From Methylotenera_A sp031417915 (GTDB lineage Bacteria > Pseudomonadota > Gammaproteobacteria > Burkholderiales > Methylophilaceae): 64,000 bases of DNA. The notes beneath the pieces were generated by a model. It was not told where the DNA came from and did no database searches. It worked only from the letters and a program-made list of their open reading frames with translations. The position numbers and the translations under genes were made by a program. Each line of letters starts with the position of its first letter. Within the stretch, counting starts at the first letter, position 1. Below are positions 1-7,884 of the stretch, piece after piece. The stretch is from contig JANOWN010000030.1 of assembly GCA_031417915.1 (NCBI GenBank), positions 1 through 64,000 on the forward strand. Direction: 5' to 3'.

Positions 1-41
1 AAAAGCAGCGTCAGAAAGAATTGAGTGGTTAATTTCATCAT
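1..41 (-). CDS. 5' end of an exported or membrane protein gene, cut by window edge
   Basis: On the minus strand an ATG-ATG start at 41/38 opens a frame reading MMKLTTQFFLTLL before the window ends. The two Lys/Thr-rich residues followed by a hydrophobic run look like the start of a signal peptide or membrane anchor. It follows the DUF58 gene by about 30 bp on the same strand, the place where MoxR/DUF58 operons often carry further membrane or vWA-domain genes. No clear Shine-Dalgarno is visible and only 13 codons can be read, so the call is tentative. Confidence 0.35.
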   Translation of the reverse strand, partial: MMKLTTQFFLTLL

Positions 42-70
42 AGAGTTTATCACTAGGGTTTATCACTATT

Positions 71-934
71 TTAGGCGGCTACAAATTGGTGAAAATATTC
101 GGTCAACATGTCGGCATCAAAATCACCTTCTACATAAAAAGGTGGCATGTCGAATTCCATAAATATTTTATAAATCGCTGCGCGACGCGCTTCAAACGAT
201 TCAATAATTTTATCGCGATAACTTTTGCGTAAAAATAAAGTACGGCGTGCGCCAGATTCTGGGTCAGTAACAGCGGTAATGCCATTTTCAGGCAAGTTGG
301 TGTATTCGTCAGCATCCCACAACACTACGGGCACAATGTGGTGGCGGGTGAGGTTAGAAAGCGCGCCTTCTAGTTGTGCCAGAGGCATATGGAAATCTGA
401 AATCATAAACACCAGCGAGCGTTCGCGCGGTAAATAGCGCCATACGTCATCGATGCCGGCGCCAGAAACTGGTTCTGGGTGATATTCTTTTAAGCGCTCG
501 GCCAATTCAATTGCGCGATGCGATTTAAACGATGCGGTGCTAATCCAATCTTCGCGTACTATGTCATCAAAACCCACAAATCCAAATGGGTCAGCATTGC
601 GCGTGGCCGAGCGTGCGACTGATTCTGCAATGTCTGCCGCCTTGCGGATTTTGCGTTCTTTGGCGCCAAAATTCATGCTGCCCGATAAATCGCAAATCAC
701 AAACACGGGCGTTGCGCTTTTTTGGTTGAAAAGCCGCACGTACACTTGTTCCATTGGGTCGCGCAGGGTTTGGCGCAAATCGATACGGCGCGGATCAGGG
801 TAATTAAGTAGAGAAGTATGTCCAATAAACTCCATGCCCATGCCGCGCTGCGTGCTGGCGTGACGGCCTGGATGGCGACCGCGGTTGCGCCAACCGATAT
901 GGTAGCTAAACTCCTTAATATCTTCGATGGACAT
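71..934 (-). CDS. DUF58 (vWA-like) domain protein, partner of MoxR ATPase
   Basis: 287-residue DUF58 protein. The C-terminal half is a von Willebrand factor A-like fold with a MIDAS-type motif DLSGS at residues 82-86 that would bind a divalent metal. There is no obvious signal peptide or membrane segment, so it is probably cytoplasmic. It starts 13 bp downstream of the moxR stop on the same strand and is almost certainly co-transcribed. In known families MoxR AAA+ ATPases and DUF58/vWA proteins work together as a chaperone-like module for maturation of metal-containing or envelope proteins. The client here is unknown. No strong Shine-Dalgarno precedes the ATG, which suggests translational coupling to moxR. 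Confidence 0.85.
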   Translation of the reverse strand: MSIEDIKEFSYHIGWRNRGRHPGRHASTQRGMGMEFIGHTSLLNYPDPRRIDLRQTLRDPMEQVYVRLFNQKSATPVFVICDLSGSMNFGAKERKIRKAADIAESVARSATRNADPFGFVGFDDIVREDWISTASFKSHRAIELAERLKEYHPEPVSGAGIDDVWRYLPRERSLVFMISDFHMPLAQLEGALSNLTRHHIVPVVLWDADEYTNLPENGITAVTDPESGARRTLFLRKSYRDKIIESFEARRAAIYKIFMEFDMPPFYVEGDFDADMLTEYFHQFVAA

Positions 935-947
935 ATTTAGAAGCTAA

Positions 948-1964
948 TTAGGGTGCAGCAACTGCATTGATAATATTGCTTAGCATTTCGCGAGCAATCT
1001 CGGTACGGCGCATTTCATACACTGGACTAAAAACAATTCTGTGTGCCACAGTGGCGTGAAACACGGCGTGAATATCATCAGGTGTAATCGCAGTGCGCTC
1101 GTTCATCCAAGCATTTACGCGCGCAGCGCGCAGCATCATACTCATGCCGCGTGGGCTGGCACCTGCAAGCACTAAACGGCTCATATCCACGTTAGTCACT
1201 TTTACACCGTAATCAGTTGGGCTACGGGTGGCTTTCCACAAATTAAGTGCATATTTTTCAAGCGTGGGTGATGCAGTGACGCTTTTTTGAATGACGCTAG
1301 AAAAACCGTTTAATTTATCAAACTCTAAAACATCGGCTTTCACCGTATCAATCAATGCATCTGCATTATGAAAGCGCGTGTCAAACATCAAGTCAGACAT
1401 AATTGCGTCGTCGTTTGGCACCAAAATCGGGATTTCCATCATAAAGCGATCGCGCGCCGCAGAAGGGATTTCAAAGGTTTCTTCACGTTCCACTTGGTTG
1501 CGATCGGCAAACACAATCATGTGCGGAAACACGTGTTCTTTGTTGAAGGCAGACAATGTACGCTCCGCCATCACGCGCAATAACAGCGAGTGCACTTGCG
1601 GACGGGCGCGGTTAATCTCGTTAAAGAAAAATACGCTTAAATTCTCGCCAGACATCAACAATGGGCCCGCGCTGACGTGCGGTTTGCCATCTTCGCCCAA
1701 ATAAGTGTGATACACCAAATCGTTCGGCATCAAGTCAATGGTGCCCTCAATGCGCTGATAACCCCCGCCAATGCCGCGTGTAAAAGCCCGCAACAGCGTG
1801 GTTTTACCCACGCCCACATCGCCCTCAAGCAACACGTGGCCGCGCGCAAAAATCGCGGTGGTGATGAGTCGCACAGGGTTCGCCTGACCAACGACCACCT
1901 TATTGACTTCGTTTTCTAAAGTTAGCGCATGGTTGCGCCAGTCGGCCAGTTGACGGTCGCTCAT
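948..1964 (-). CDS. MoxR-family AAA+ ATPase
   Basis: 338-residue AAA+ ATPase of the MoxR family. Walker A is GDVGVGKTT at residues 48-56 and a Walker B-like FFFNEINR follows. The C-terminal AAA lid is present (around residues 250-330, with SPRG and AWMNERTAITPDDI). An AGGGA Shine-Dalgarno lies about 10 bases before the ATG. MoxR was named for its role in methanol dehydrogenase maturation, but here there are no mxa genes nearby, only a DUF58 gene downstream, so the function should be read as general MoxR/DUF58 chaperone activity. It is transcribed divergently from fabA, with a 356-bp gap between them. Confidence 0.88.
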   Translation of the reverse strand: MSDRQLADWRNHALTLENEVNKVVVGQANPVRLITTAIFARGHVLLEGDVGVGKTTLLRAFTRGIGGGYQRIEGTIDLMPNDLVYHTYLGEDGKPHVSAGPLLMSGENLSVFFFNEINRARPQVHSLLLRVMAERTLSAFNKEHVFPHMIVFADRNQVEREETFEIPSAARDRFMMEIPILVPNDDAIMSDLMFDTRFHNADALIDTVKADVLEFDKLNGFSSVIQKSVTASPTLEKYALNLWKATRSPTDYGVKVTNVDMSRLVLAGASPRGMSMMLRAARVNAWMNERTAITPDDIHAVFHATVAHRIVFSPVYEMRRTEIAREMLSNIINAVAAP

Positions 1965-2320
1965 GGAGTTTTCCCTAAAATTAATTAAATGGTTAATTTG
2001 CGTGCTTAATTAATACCATATTAAATGAATTTGAGATAAGTGTATACAGGTTTGTATAGCGCACTAAAAATTTGAGGTAATTTAATAACAAATCGCGTTA
2101 AAAAACTCAAAATAAATGCTCTGTAAGCCAATATCCATGAGGTCTGCAGGACATGCTAATTTGGCTAGTCTAGTAAATTTAAGTAGAAAAAATGATTTAG
2201 CTTTGCGTGCCACAATAAGCTTGCTTGAATAACTGTTTAAAGATAGCGCTTTCGCAAAAACCATTTTCCAGCGAAAATAGCACTAAATCTTAAATCTCTT
2301 AAATCTAAAGTATAAATATA
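1965..2320. other. Divergent intergenic region moxR//fabA
   Basis: This 356-bp AT-rich gap separates moxR (minus) and fabA (plus). It contains one copy of the AATATCCATG element (2116-2154). Short ORFs across it have no family likeness and no ribosome binding site. Promoters for both genes must lie here, but I could not place a convincing -35/-10 pair. Confidence 0.6.
2116..2154 (+). repeat. AATATCCATG element, intergenic copy 1
   Basis: Core AATATCCATG at 2130-2139. Flanks match the family: ATGCTCTGTAAGCC before and GAGGTCTGCAGGACAT after. The arms ATG...CAT and CTG...CAG can pair around the core. It lies in the moxR//fabA gap. Confidence 0.8.
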
Positions 2321-2836
2321 ATGACAAGACAAAGTAGTTTTACCAAAGAGGAATTATTGGCGTGTGGTCGCGGCGGTATGTTTGGCGAGGGCAATGCGCA
2401 GCTGCCGTTGCCGCCGATGTTGATGTTTGACCGCATTGTAAAAATTAGCGATGAAGGCGGAAAATATGGCAACGGGCAGATTATTGCCGAGCTGGATATA
2501 TCGCCTGATTTATGGTTTTTTGATTGTCATTTTACGGGCGACCCAGTCATGCCGGGCTGTTTAGGCTTAGATGCAATGTGGCAATTAGTGGGTTTTTATT
2601 TGGGTTGGGCGGGCGGCCCAGGCCGCGGACGTGCGCTGGGCGCGGGCGAGGTAAAATTTAGCGGGCAGGTACTTCCAACCGCTAAAATGGCGACTTATAC
2701 TATCGATTTAAAACGCGTGATTATGCGCAAATTGGTGATGGGAATCGCCGATGCCACCATGAGTTTAGATGGTCGCGAGATATACGCGGCGAAAGATTTG
2801 CGTGTAGGTTTGTTTACGCGCACAGATAATTTTTAA
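2321..2836 (+). CDS. fabA: 3-hydroxydecanoyl-ACP dehydratase/isomerase FabA
   Basis: 171 residues, the usual FabA length. FabA dehydrates 3-hydroxyacyl-ACP and isomerises trans-2- to cis-3-decenoyl-ACP, which starts unsaturated fatty acid synthesis in the cytoplasm. The active-site segment DCHFTGDPVMPGCLGLDA puts His at residue 70 and Asp at 84, the same numbering as in Escherichia coli FabA. The presence of FabA rather than only FabZ, together with FabB next door, shows the anaerobic-type FabA/FabB route to unsaturated lipids. It is followed after 31 bp by fabB, so the two form an operon. Confidence 0.97.
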   Translation: MTRQSSFTKEELLACGRGGMFGEGNAQLPLPPMLMFDRIVKISDEGGKYGNGQIIAELDISPDLWFFDCHFTGDPVMPGCLGLDAMWQLVGFYLGWAGGPGRGRALGAGEVKFSGQVLPTAKMATYTIDLKRVIMRKLVMGIADATMSLDGREIYAAKDLRVGLFTRTDNF

Positions 2837-2867
2837 TAAAAAAAGTAAAAATTGGGAGGAGCGCGCT

Positions 2868-4094
2868 ATGCGTCGTGTCGTCATTACTGGGTTAGGCATC
2901 GTATCTAGCCTTGGCAATAATAAAGCAGAAGTTAAAGATAGTTTGCATGCAGGCCGCTCTGGCATTAGCTTCCAGCCTGAGTATGCTGAGCGCGGCTTTC
3001 GCTCGCACGTGGCAGGCAATGTTAAATTAGACCTTGAAGGTTTAATCGACCGAAAATTGATGCGCTTTATGGCCAAAGGCCACGCCTATAGCTGGATTGC
3101 GCTGCAAGAAGCGATTGCGGATGCCAATTTGCCAAAAGAATTAGTTTCGAATGTTCGCACGGGCATGATTGTTGGCGCAGGCGGCACATCAACAGAAAGC
3201 ATGTTGGAAGCCACAGATACTTTCCGCGAAAAAGGCGCCAAACGCGTCGGACCGTATATGGTCACCAAAACCATGTCTAACGGCATCGTTGCTTGCTTGG
3301 CGACGGGTGCAGAGATTAAAGGCATTAATTATTCCATTAGCTCGGCATGCAGCACCAGCGCGCATTGTATTGGCGCTGGCACAGAGCAAATTCAAATGGG
3401 CAAGCAGGATATTATTTTTGCGGGCGGCGGCGAAGAAGAACACTGGACGATGTCACTTTTATTCGACGCCATGGGCGCGCTAAGCAGCAAATATAACGAA
3501 ACCCCTGAAAAAGCCAGCCGCACTTACGATGCAGACCGCGATGGTTTTGTGATTTCTGGCGGTGGCGGTATTGTGGTGCTAGAGGAATACGAGCATGCTA
3601 AAAAACGCGGCGCGAAAATCTATGCCGAAGTGGTCGGTTACGGCGCGACTTCTGACGGCTACGATATGGTCGCGCCAAGCGGCGAGGGCGCAGAGCGCTG
3701 TATGAGACTGGCTTTGGAAGGTATCGGCCATGTCGATTACATCAATACGCACGGCACTTCGACGCTGGTGGGCGACACCAAAGAGCTGGAAGCGATTCGC
3801 GGCGTGTTTGCGGGTGGCGCCTATGGTAAATTGCCAGCAATTGCCTCGACCAAATCACTCAGCGGCCACGCGCTAGGCGCGGCGGGCGTGAACGAGGCGA
3901 TTTATACCTTAATTATGATGGAAAATAATTTCATCGCAGCTTCTGCCAATATTGAGACCTTAGACCCTGCCGCAGAGGGCTTGCCTATTGCCACCAAGCG
4001 TATTGATAACGTAAAAATTGAAACGGCGCTATCGAACAGTTTTGGCTTTGGTGGCACGAATGCCACCCTAACGCTATCAACCAAAAACTTGTAA
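2868..4094 (+). CDS. fabB: 3-oxoacyl-ACP synthase I FabB
   Basis: 408-residue ketoacyl-ACP synthase that elongates acyl-ACP and is needed for unsaturated fatty acids. The catalytic Cys161 lies in SSACSTSAH, and the two catalytic His residues in NTHGTST and KSLSGHALG complete the Cys-His-His triad. A C-terminal Gly-rich segment FGFGGTNA is present. A strong Shine-Dalgarno GGGAGGAG sits 6 bases before the ATG. It is encoded just after fabA, the standard FabA-FabB pairing that separates FabB from FabF. Confidence 0.96.
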   Translation: MRRVVITGLGIVSSLGNNKAEVKDSLHAGRSGISFQPEYAERGFRSHVAGNVKLDLEGLIDRKLMRFMAKGHAYSWIALQEAIADANLPKELVSNVRTGMIVGAGGTSTESMLEATDTFREKGAKRVGPYMVTKTMSNGIVACLATGAEIKGINYSISSACSTSAHCIGAGTEQIQMGKQDIIFAGGGEEEHWTMSLLFDAMGALSSKYNETPEKASRTYDADRDGFVISGGGGIVVLEEYEHAKKRGAKIYAEVVGYGATSDGYDMVAPSGEGAERCMRLALEGIGHVDYINTHGTSTLVGDTKELEAIRGVFAGGAYGKLPAIASTKSLSGHALGAAGVNEAIYTLIMMENNFIAASANIETLDPAAEGLPIATKRIDNVKIETALSNSFGFGGTNATLTLSTKNL

Positions 4095-4130
4095 GAACGT
4101 TAAGTTTTTAAGCTCGTCATATTTTAGATT

Positions 4131-4243
4131 CGTCATTCTGGCGTAGGCCAGAATCTAGGCTAGATGGCGCTTAAAGTGTTTACTAATTGCAACCAAGCTA
4201 GGCATGTGGGTTGTCTGGATACCAGCCTACGCTGGTATGACGG
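4131..4243. repeat. Pair of REP-like palindromic units in inverted orientation
   Basis: Left unit 4131-4157 (CGTCATTCTGGC, loop, GCCAGAATC) and right unit 4215-4243 (CTGGATACCAGC, loop, GCTGGTATGACGG) face each other across 57 bases. Each unit is itself a small hairpin (CTGGCGTAGGCCAG; ACCAGCCTACGCTGGT). The left unit is nearly identical to the repeats bordering the GIY-YIG gene at 9328. The pair fills the gap after fabB. Confidence 0.75.
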
Positions 4244-4288
4244 AGTGGAAAATTTAAACGCTCGTTTCCTAAAGAAAGCGACTAAAAA

Positions 4289-4834
4289 ATGAAAACAAAA
4301 TTTCTCACCATCTTATTGATTTTATTAAGTTTATCAGGCTGCACCACCATGCTGGGTGACCGCACGGTCAACGTCACGGGCGACCAAATTGCGCAAAAAC
4401 TCAACGAGAAACTCGCGCTTCCCATCTCGCTGCTCAAAGTATTTGATGTCAATTTATCCAATTCTGTAGTTACTTTTGATAAAACCACTGGCCGCATGTT
4501 AACAACAATGGATAGCAAACTTTCAAGTCAAATCCTCGATAAATCTTTGGCGGGTAAATTGGGTATTTCAGGCAAATTACGTTTTGACGCAGCCACCAGC
4601 ACGGTGGTGTTGGATGAGCCAAAAGTTGAAAACTTTAACATCGCTGGCGCAGGTGGGAAATATAACGATTTGCTAAACGCCATAGCCAAAACTGTGGGTG
4701 GCGAGATGTTGAATGGTTTAACACTTTATACCGTAAAGCCAGAAGATTTAAAATTTGGTGGCACCAGCTACAGCCCGAAAGATATGGTAGTGACGGATAA
4801 CGGTTTGCAGTTGACTTTAACGCCTGCTAAATAA
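4289..4834 (+). CDS. DUF1439 (YceB-like) lipoprotein
   Basis: 181-residue predicted lipoprotein. The N-terminus is a short signal peptide with lipobox LSGC (Cys about residue 18). The remainder resembles DUF1439/YceB proteins, with an amphipathic beta-rich repeat pattern (ISLLKVFDVNLSNSVVTFDK) and a C-terminal LQLTLTPAK strand. Such proteins are envelope-anchored and of unknown role. It is a single gene, converging with the Mth938-like gene at 4887 across a 52-bp gap that holds one AATATCCATG element. Confidence 0.75.
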   Translation: MKTKFLTILLILLSLSGCTTMLGDRTVNVTGDQIAQKLNEKLALPISLLKVFDVNLSNSVVTFDKTTGRMLTTMDSKLSSQILDKSLAGKLGISGKLRFDAATSTVVLDEPKVENFNIAGAGGKYNDLLNAIAKTVGGEMLNGLTLYTVKPEDLKFGGTSYSPKDMVVTDNGLQLTLTPAK

Positions 4835-4843
4835 TTAAAAATA

Positions 4844-4884
4844 GGTGCTCTGTAAACCAATATCCATGCGCCTTGCAGAGCATC
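4844..4884 (+). repeat. AATATCCATG element, intergenic copy 2 (convergent gap)
   Basis: Core 4859-4868. This is one of the best-preserved copies, with complementary outer arms GTGCTCTG and CAGAGCATC, so the transcript from either strand can fold. It begins 10 bp after the DUF1439 stop and ends 3 bp before the stop of the opposing gene. No T-tract follows. Confidence 0.85.
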
Positions 4885-4886
4885 GT

Positions 4887-5255
4887 TTAAATCAACAAAG
4901 CAGCTGCAACATTGCGGCCTTCACTCATTAAAAAGTTATAAGTTCTGCACGCTGCAGCGGTGGTCATGCATTCCAGCGGAATGCCTTGTGCAGTTAAGTG
5001 TTGATAAATTCTTGGGTGCAAGAACTGGTGTTTTTCGCCTGTGCCCAATAAAACCACTTCTGGTTTTAACGCAACAATCTGCGAAAAATGCACCTCAACC
5101 AAGCTTGCAAAATCTGTCGCTGGCCAATCTAATATGAGCTTATCTGCCATCACAATTAAATTTTGCGTATGGTGCTGTTTATTAATTTCTACAAAACCTT
5201 GCCCATAGCTGGTGATTAAGTGATTATTTTCTGCCGTAGTTAAATGTAATTTCAT
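4887..5255 (-). CDS. Mth938-like domain protein
   Basis: 122 residues, full length for the Mth938/NDUFAF3-like family (DUF498). The family hallmark 'PEVVLLGTGEKHQFLHP' and the ending 'TAAACRTYNFLMSEGRNVAAALL' are both present. Members are small cytoplasmic proteins of unclear function; the mitochondrial relative is a complex I assembly factor. It is encoded divergently from alaA, 63 bp apart, as a single gene. Confidence 0.85.
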   Translation of the reverse strand: MKLHLTTAENNHLITSYGQGFVEINKQHHTQNLIVMADKLILDWPATDFASLVEVHFSQIVALKPEVVLLGTGEKHQFLHPRIYQHLTAQGIPLECMTTAAACRTYNFLMSEGRNVAAALLI

Positions 5256-5280
5256 TATGCCTATTCTAGCGTGCTCTTCA

Positions 5281-5310
5281 TTGAACGAGAACCCTATTCT
5301 AAGGTAAACT
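5281..5310 (+). promoter_or_regulatory. Candidate promoter of alaA
   Basis: TTGAAC (5281-5286) and TAAACT (5305-5310) are separated by 18 bases. The start codon is only 8 bases beyond the -10-like box, so initiation would give an almost leaderless mRNA. The ATG has no Shine-Dalgarno. Confidence 0.4.
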
Positions 5311-5318
5311 AGTGCCTT

Positions 5319-6584
5319 ATGACTACGTCCAAAAAACTCGCCAAATCCAACAAACTTGCTAACGTTTGCTACGATATTCGTGGCCCAGTGCTACAACGCG
5401 CCCGCCAAATGGAAGATGAAGGCCAACGCATTATTAAGCTCAACATTGGCAACCCAGCCTCGTTTGGCTTTGAAGTGCCAGAAGAAATCATGCAAGATGT
5501 GATTCGCAACATAGCCGATGCTGGCGGCTATACCGATAGCAAAGGCCTGTTTGCACCGCGCAAGGCCATTATGCACCAAACGCAAAGCAAGCACATTAAG
5601 GGTGTCACGGTGGATGACATTATCATCGGTAATGGCGTATCCGAGCTGATTGTGATGGCCATGCAAGCCTTAGTGAACAATGGCGACCAAGTGCTGGTGC
5701 CGATGCCCGATTACCCGCTGTGGACAGCCGCCGTTACGCTTGCGGGCGGCACAGCGCGGCACTATGTGTGCGATGAGCAAGCTGACTGGTTGCCCGATTT
5801 GGCCGATATTGAAGCTAAGATTACCGCCAATACACGTGGCATTGTGGTGATTAACCCGAATAACCCAACGGGCGCGCTGTACCCGCCCGAAATTTTACAG
5901 GGTATTATCGAGATTGCACGCCACCATGATTTGGTGATTTTTGCCGATGAGATTTACGATAAAGTGCTCTACGATGGTGAAGTGCATACCTCGATTGCCT
6001 CGCTGGCCGATGATGTCTTGTTCGTGACCTTTAATGGGCTATCAAAAAACTATCGCACTTGTGGCTATAGAGCGGGCTGGATGGTGATTTCGGGCGAGAA
6101 AGACCACGCAACCGATTACATTGAAGGCTTGAATATGTTGGCTAGTATGCGCTTGTGTGCCAATGTACCAGGCCAATTGGCGATACAAACCGCTTTGGGT
6201 GGTTATCAAAGTATCGATGATTTGGTCGCGCCCGCAGGCAGGCTTTGCAAACAGCGCGATTTGGCTTACGACATGCTTACCGCAATCCCTGGCGTAAGCT
6301 GCATTAAGCCTAAAGCGGCCTTGTATTTGTTTCCCAAGTTAGACCCAAAAATCTACCCGATTAAGGATGATCAACAATTTATTTTAGATTTATTGTTAGA
6401 AGAAAAAGTATTGTTGGTGCAAGGCACTGGCTTTAATTGGAAGACGCCTGACCATATTCGCATTGTGTTTTTGCCGAATGTGGATGACTTGACTGAAGCG
6501 ATTAAACGCATTGCCAGATTTTTAGAAAATTACAGAAAGAAACATAGTTTAAAACCAGTGGAGCAAAAACTTGAAACAACTTAA
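5319..6584 (+). CDS. alaA: Alanine-synthesising aminotransferase (AlaA type)
   Basis: 421-residue class I/II PLP aminotransferase, very close in motif order to E. coli AlaA: VCYDIRGPVL near the start, GNGVSELI, NPNNPTGALYPPE, DEIYDKVLYD, and GLSKNYR with the PLP-binding Lys. It transfers an amino group from glutamate to pyruvate to make alanine. The 3' end overlaps hom by 14 bp and thrC follows, the usual alaA-hom-thrC operon of betaproteobacteria. There is no ribosome binding site ahead of the ATG; see the adjacent promoter. Confidence 0.93.
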   Translation: MTTSKKLAKSNKLANVCYDIRGPVLQRARQMEDEGQRIIKLNIGNPASFGFEVPEEIMQDVIRNIADAGGYTDSKGLFAPRKAIMHQTQSKHIKGVTVDDIIIGNGVSELIVMAMQALVNNGDQVLVPMPDYPLWTAAVTLAGGTARHYVCDEQADWLPDLADIEAKITANTRGIVVINPNNPTGALYPPEILQGIIEIARHHDLVIFADEIYDKVLYDGEVHTSIASLADDVLFVTFNGLSKNYRTCGYRAGWMVISGEKDHATDYIEGLNMLASMRLCANVPGQLAIQTALGGYQSIDDLVAPAGRLCKQRDLAYDMLTAIPGVSCIKPKAALYLFPKLDPKIYPIKDDQQFILDLLLEEKVLLVQGTGFNWKTPDHIRIVFLPNVDDLTEAIKRIARFLENYRKKHSLKPVEQKLETT

Positions 6585-7884
6585 CGTGGGCTTATTGGGC
6601 ATAGGCACTGTCGGCGGCGGTACATACACCGTTTTAACGCGCAACGCGGCAGAAATTACGCGCCGCACAGGCGTGGAGATTTGCGTGGTGCAAGTCGCCG
6701 ATAAAGACATTGAGCTCGCCAAAAAAGTCACTGGCGGCAATGTGGATATTACCGACGACGCGTTTGCGACCGTGAGCAATCCTAAGGTTGACGTGGTGGT
6801 GGAGCTAATTGGCGGCTATGGCTTGAGCAAACAATTGGTGCTAAAAGCCATCGAAAACGGCAAGCATGTAGTGACTGCCAACAAGGCGCTGCTTGCCTTG
6901 CATGGCAATGAGATTTTCGCTGCCGCACAGGCTAAAGGTGTGATTGTGGCGTTTGAAGCGGCGGTTGCAGGTGGCATTCCCATTATTAAAACGCTGCGCG
7001 AAGGCTTGGGTGCTAATAAAATTGAATGGGTGGCGGGCATTATCAACGGAACCACTAACTTTATATTGACCGAAATGCGCGAAAAAGGTTTGAGGTATGA
7101 AGATGTGATTGCAGAGGCGCAGCGTTTGGGCTATGCCGAAGCCGACCCGACGTTTGACGTGGAAGGCATTGATGCCGCACACAAATTAACTATCATGTCA
7201 GCCATAGCTTTTGGTATGCCGATGAAGTTTGAGCAAGCCTACACCGAAGGCATTACTAAACTGCAGCAAACCGATATTCAATATGCAGAGGAACTTGGCT
7301 ACCGCGTGAAGCTTTTGGGAATCACTAAGTGCACTGACAAAGGCGTAGAGCTGCGCGTACACCCAACACTAATTTCTGAAAAGCGCTTAATCGCCAACGT
7401 GAACGGCGCGATGAACGCTGTCGTTGTTAAAGGTGATGCTGTAGGCCCAACACTGTATTACGGCGCGGGTGCTGGCGCAGAACCCACGGCCAGCGCGGTG
7501 GTGGCCGATTTAATGGATGTTGCGCGCTTGAGTAGCGCAACAGCTGAACAGCGCGTACCATACTTGGCCTTCCAGCCAAATAGTGTGGCCGATTTGGCTA
7601 TACTAAATATCTCTGAAATTAATAGCGCCTACTATTTGCGCCTTCGCGCGAGCGATAAACCTGGTGTGCTTGCCGGCGTGACCAAAATTTTGGCGGATAA
7701 AAACATTTCTATCGATGCCATGTTGCAAAAAGAACCAGCTGACAATGAAACCGAAGCCGATATTGTGATTTTGACACATGTCACAGTTGAGAAAAATATG
7801 AATGCTGCAATCGCTGCAATCGAGGCGCTGCCTGCAATTGTGGGTAAGCTAGTTAAAATTCGTATGGAAGAGTTGAATAAATAA
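6571..7884 (+). CDS. hom: Homoserine dehydrogenase
   Basis: 437 residues, the long ACT-containing form. It reduces aspartate semialdehyde to homoserine, the branch to threonine and methionine. The N-terminal Rossmann motif GLLGIGTVGGG is at residues 7-17, the catalytic domain carries GIINGTTNFILTEM and AEADPTFDVEGIDAAHKL, and a C-terminal ACT domain (about 350-430, DKPGVLAGVTKILADKNISI) senses end product. Translation starts at TTG (6571) inside the end of alaA, with TGGAG upstream; no in-frame ATG fits the Rossmann start. Its stop overlaps the thrC ATG by one base. Confidence 0.96.
   Translation: MKQLNVGLLGIGTVGGGTYTVLTRNAAEITRRTGVEICVVQVADKDIELAKKVTGGNVDITDDAFATVSNPKVDVVVELIGGYGLSKQLVLKAIENGKHVVTANKALLALHGNEIFAAAQAKGVIVAFEAAVAGGIPIIKTLREGLGANKIEWVAGIINGTTNFILTEMREKGLRYEDVIAEAQRLGYAEADPTFDVEGIDAAHKLTIMSAIAFGMPMKFEQAYTEGITKLQQTDIQYAEELGYRVKLLGITKCTDKGVELRVHPTLISEKRLIANVNGAMNAVVVKGDAVGPTLYYGAGAGAEPTASAVVADLMDVARLSSATAEQRVPYLAFQPNSVADLAILNISEINSAYYLRLRASDKPGVLAGVTKILADKNISIDAMLQKEPADNETEADIVILTHVTVEKNMNAAIAAIEALPAIVGKLVKIRMEELNK

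Noticed and set aside
2082..2264. 60-codon minus-strand ORF in the moxR//fabA gap
   Set aside because: It runs through the AATATCCATG element and has no ribosome site or family likeness.
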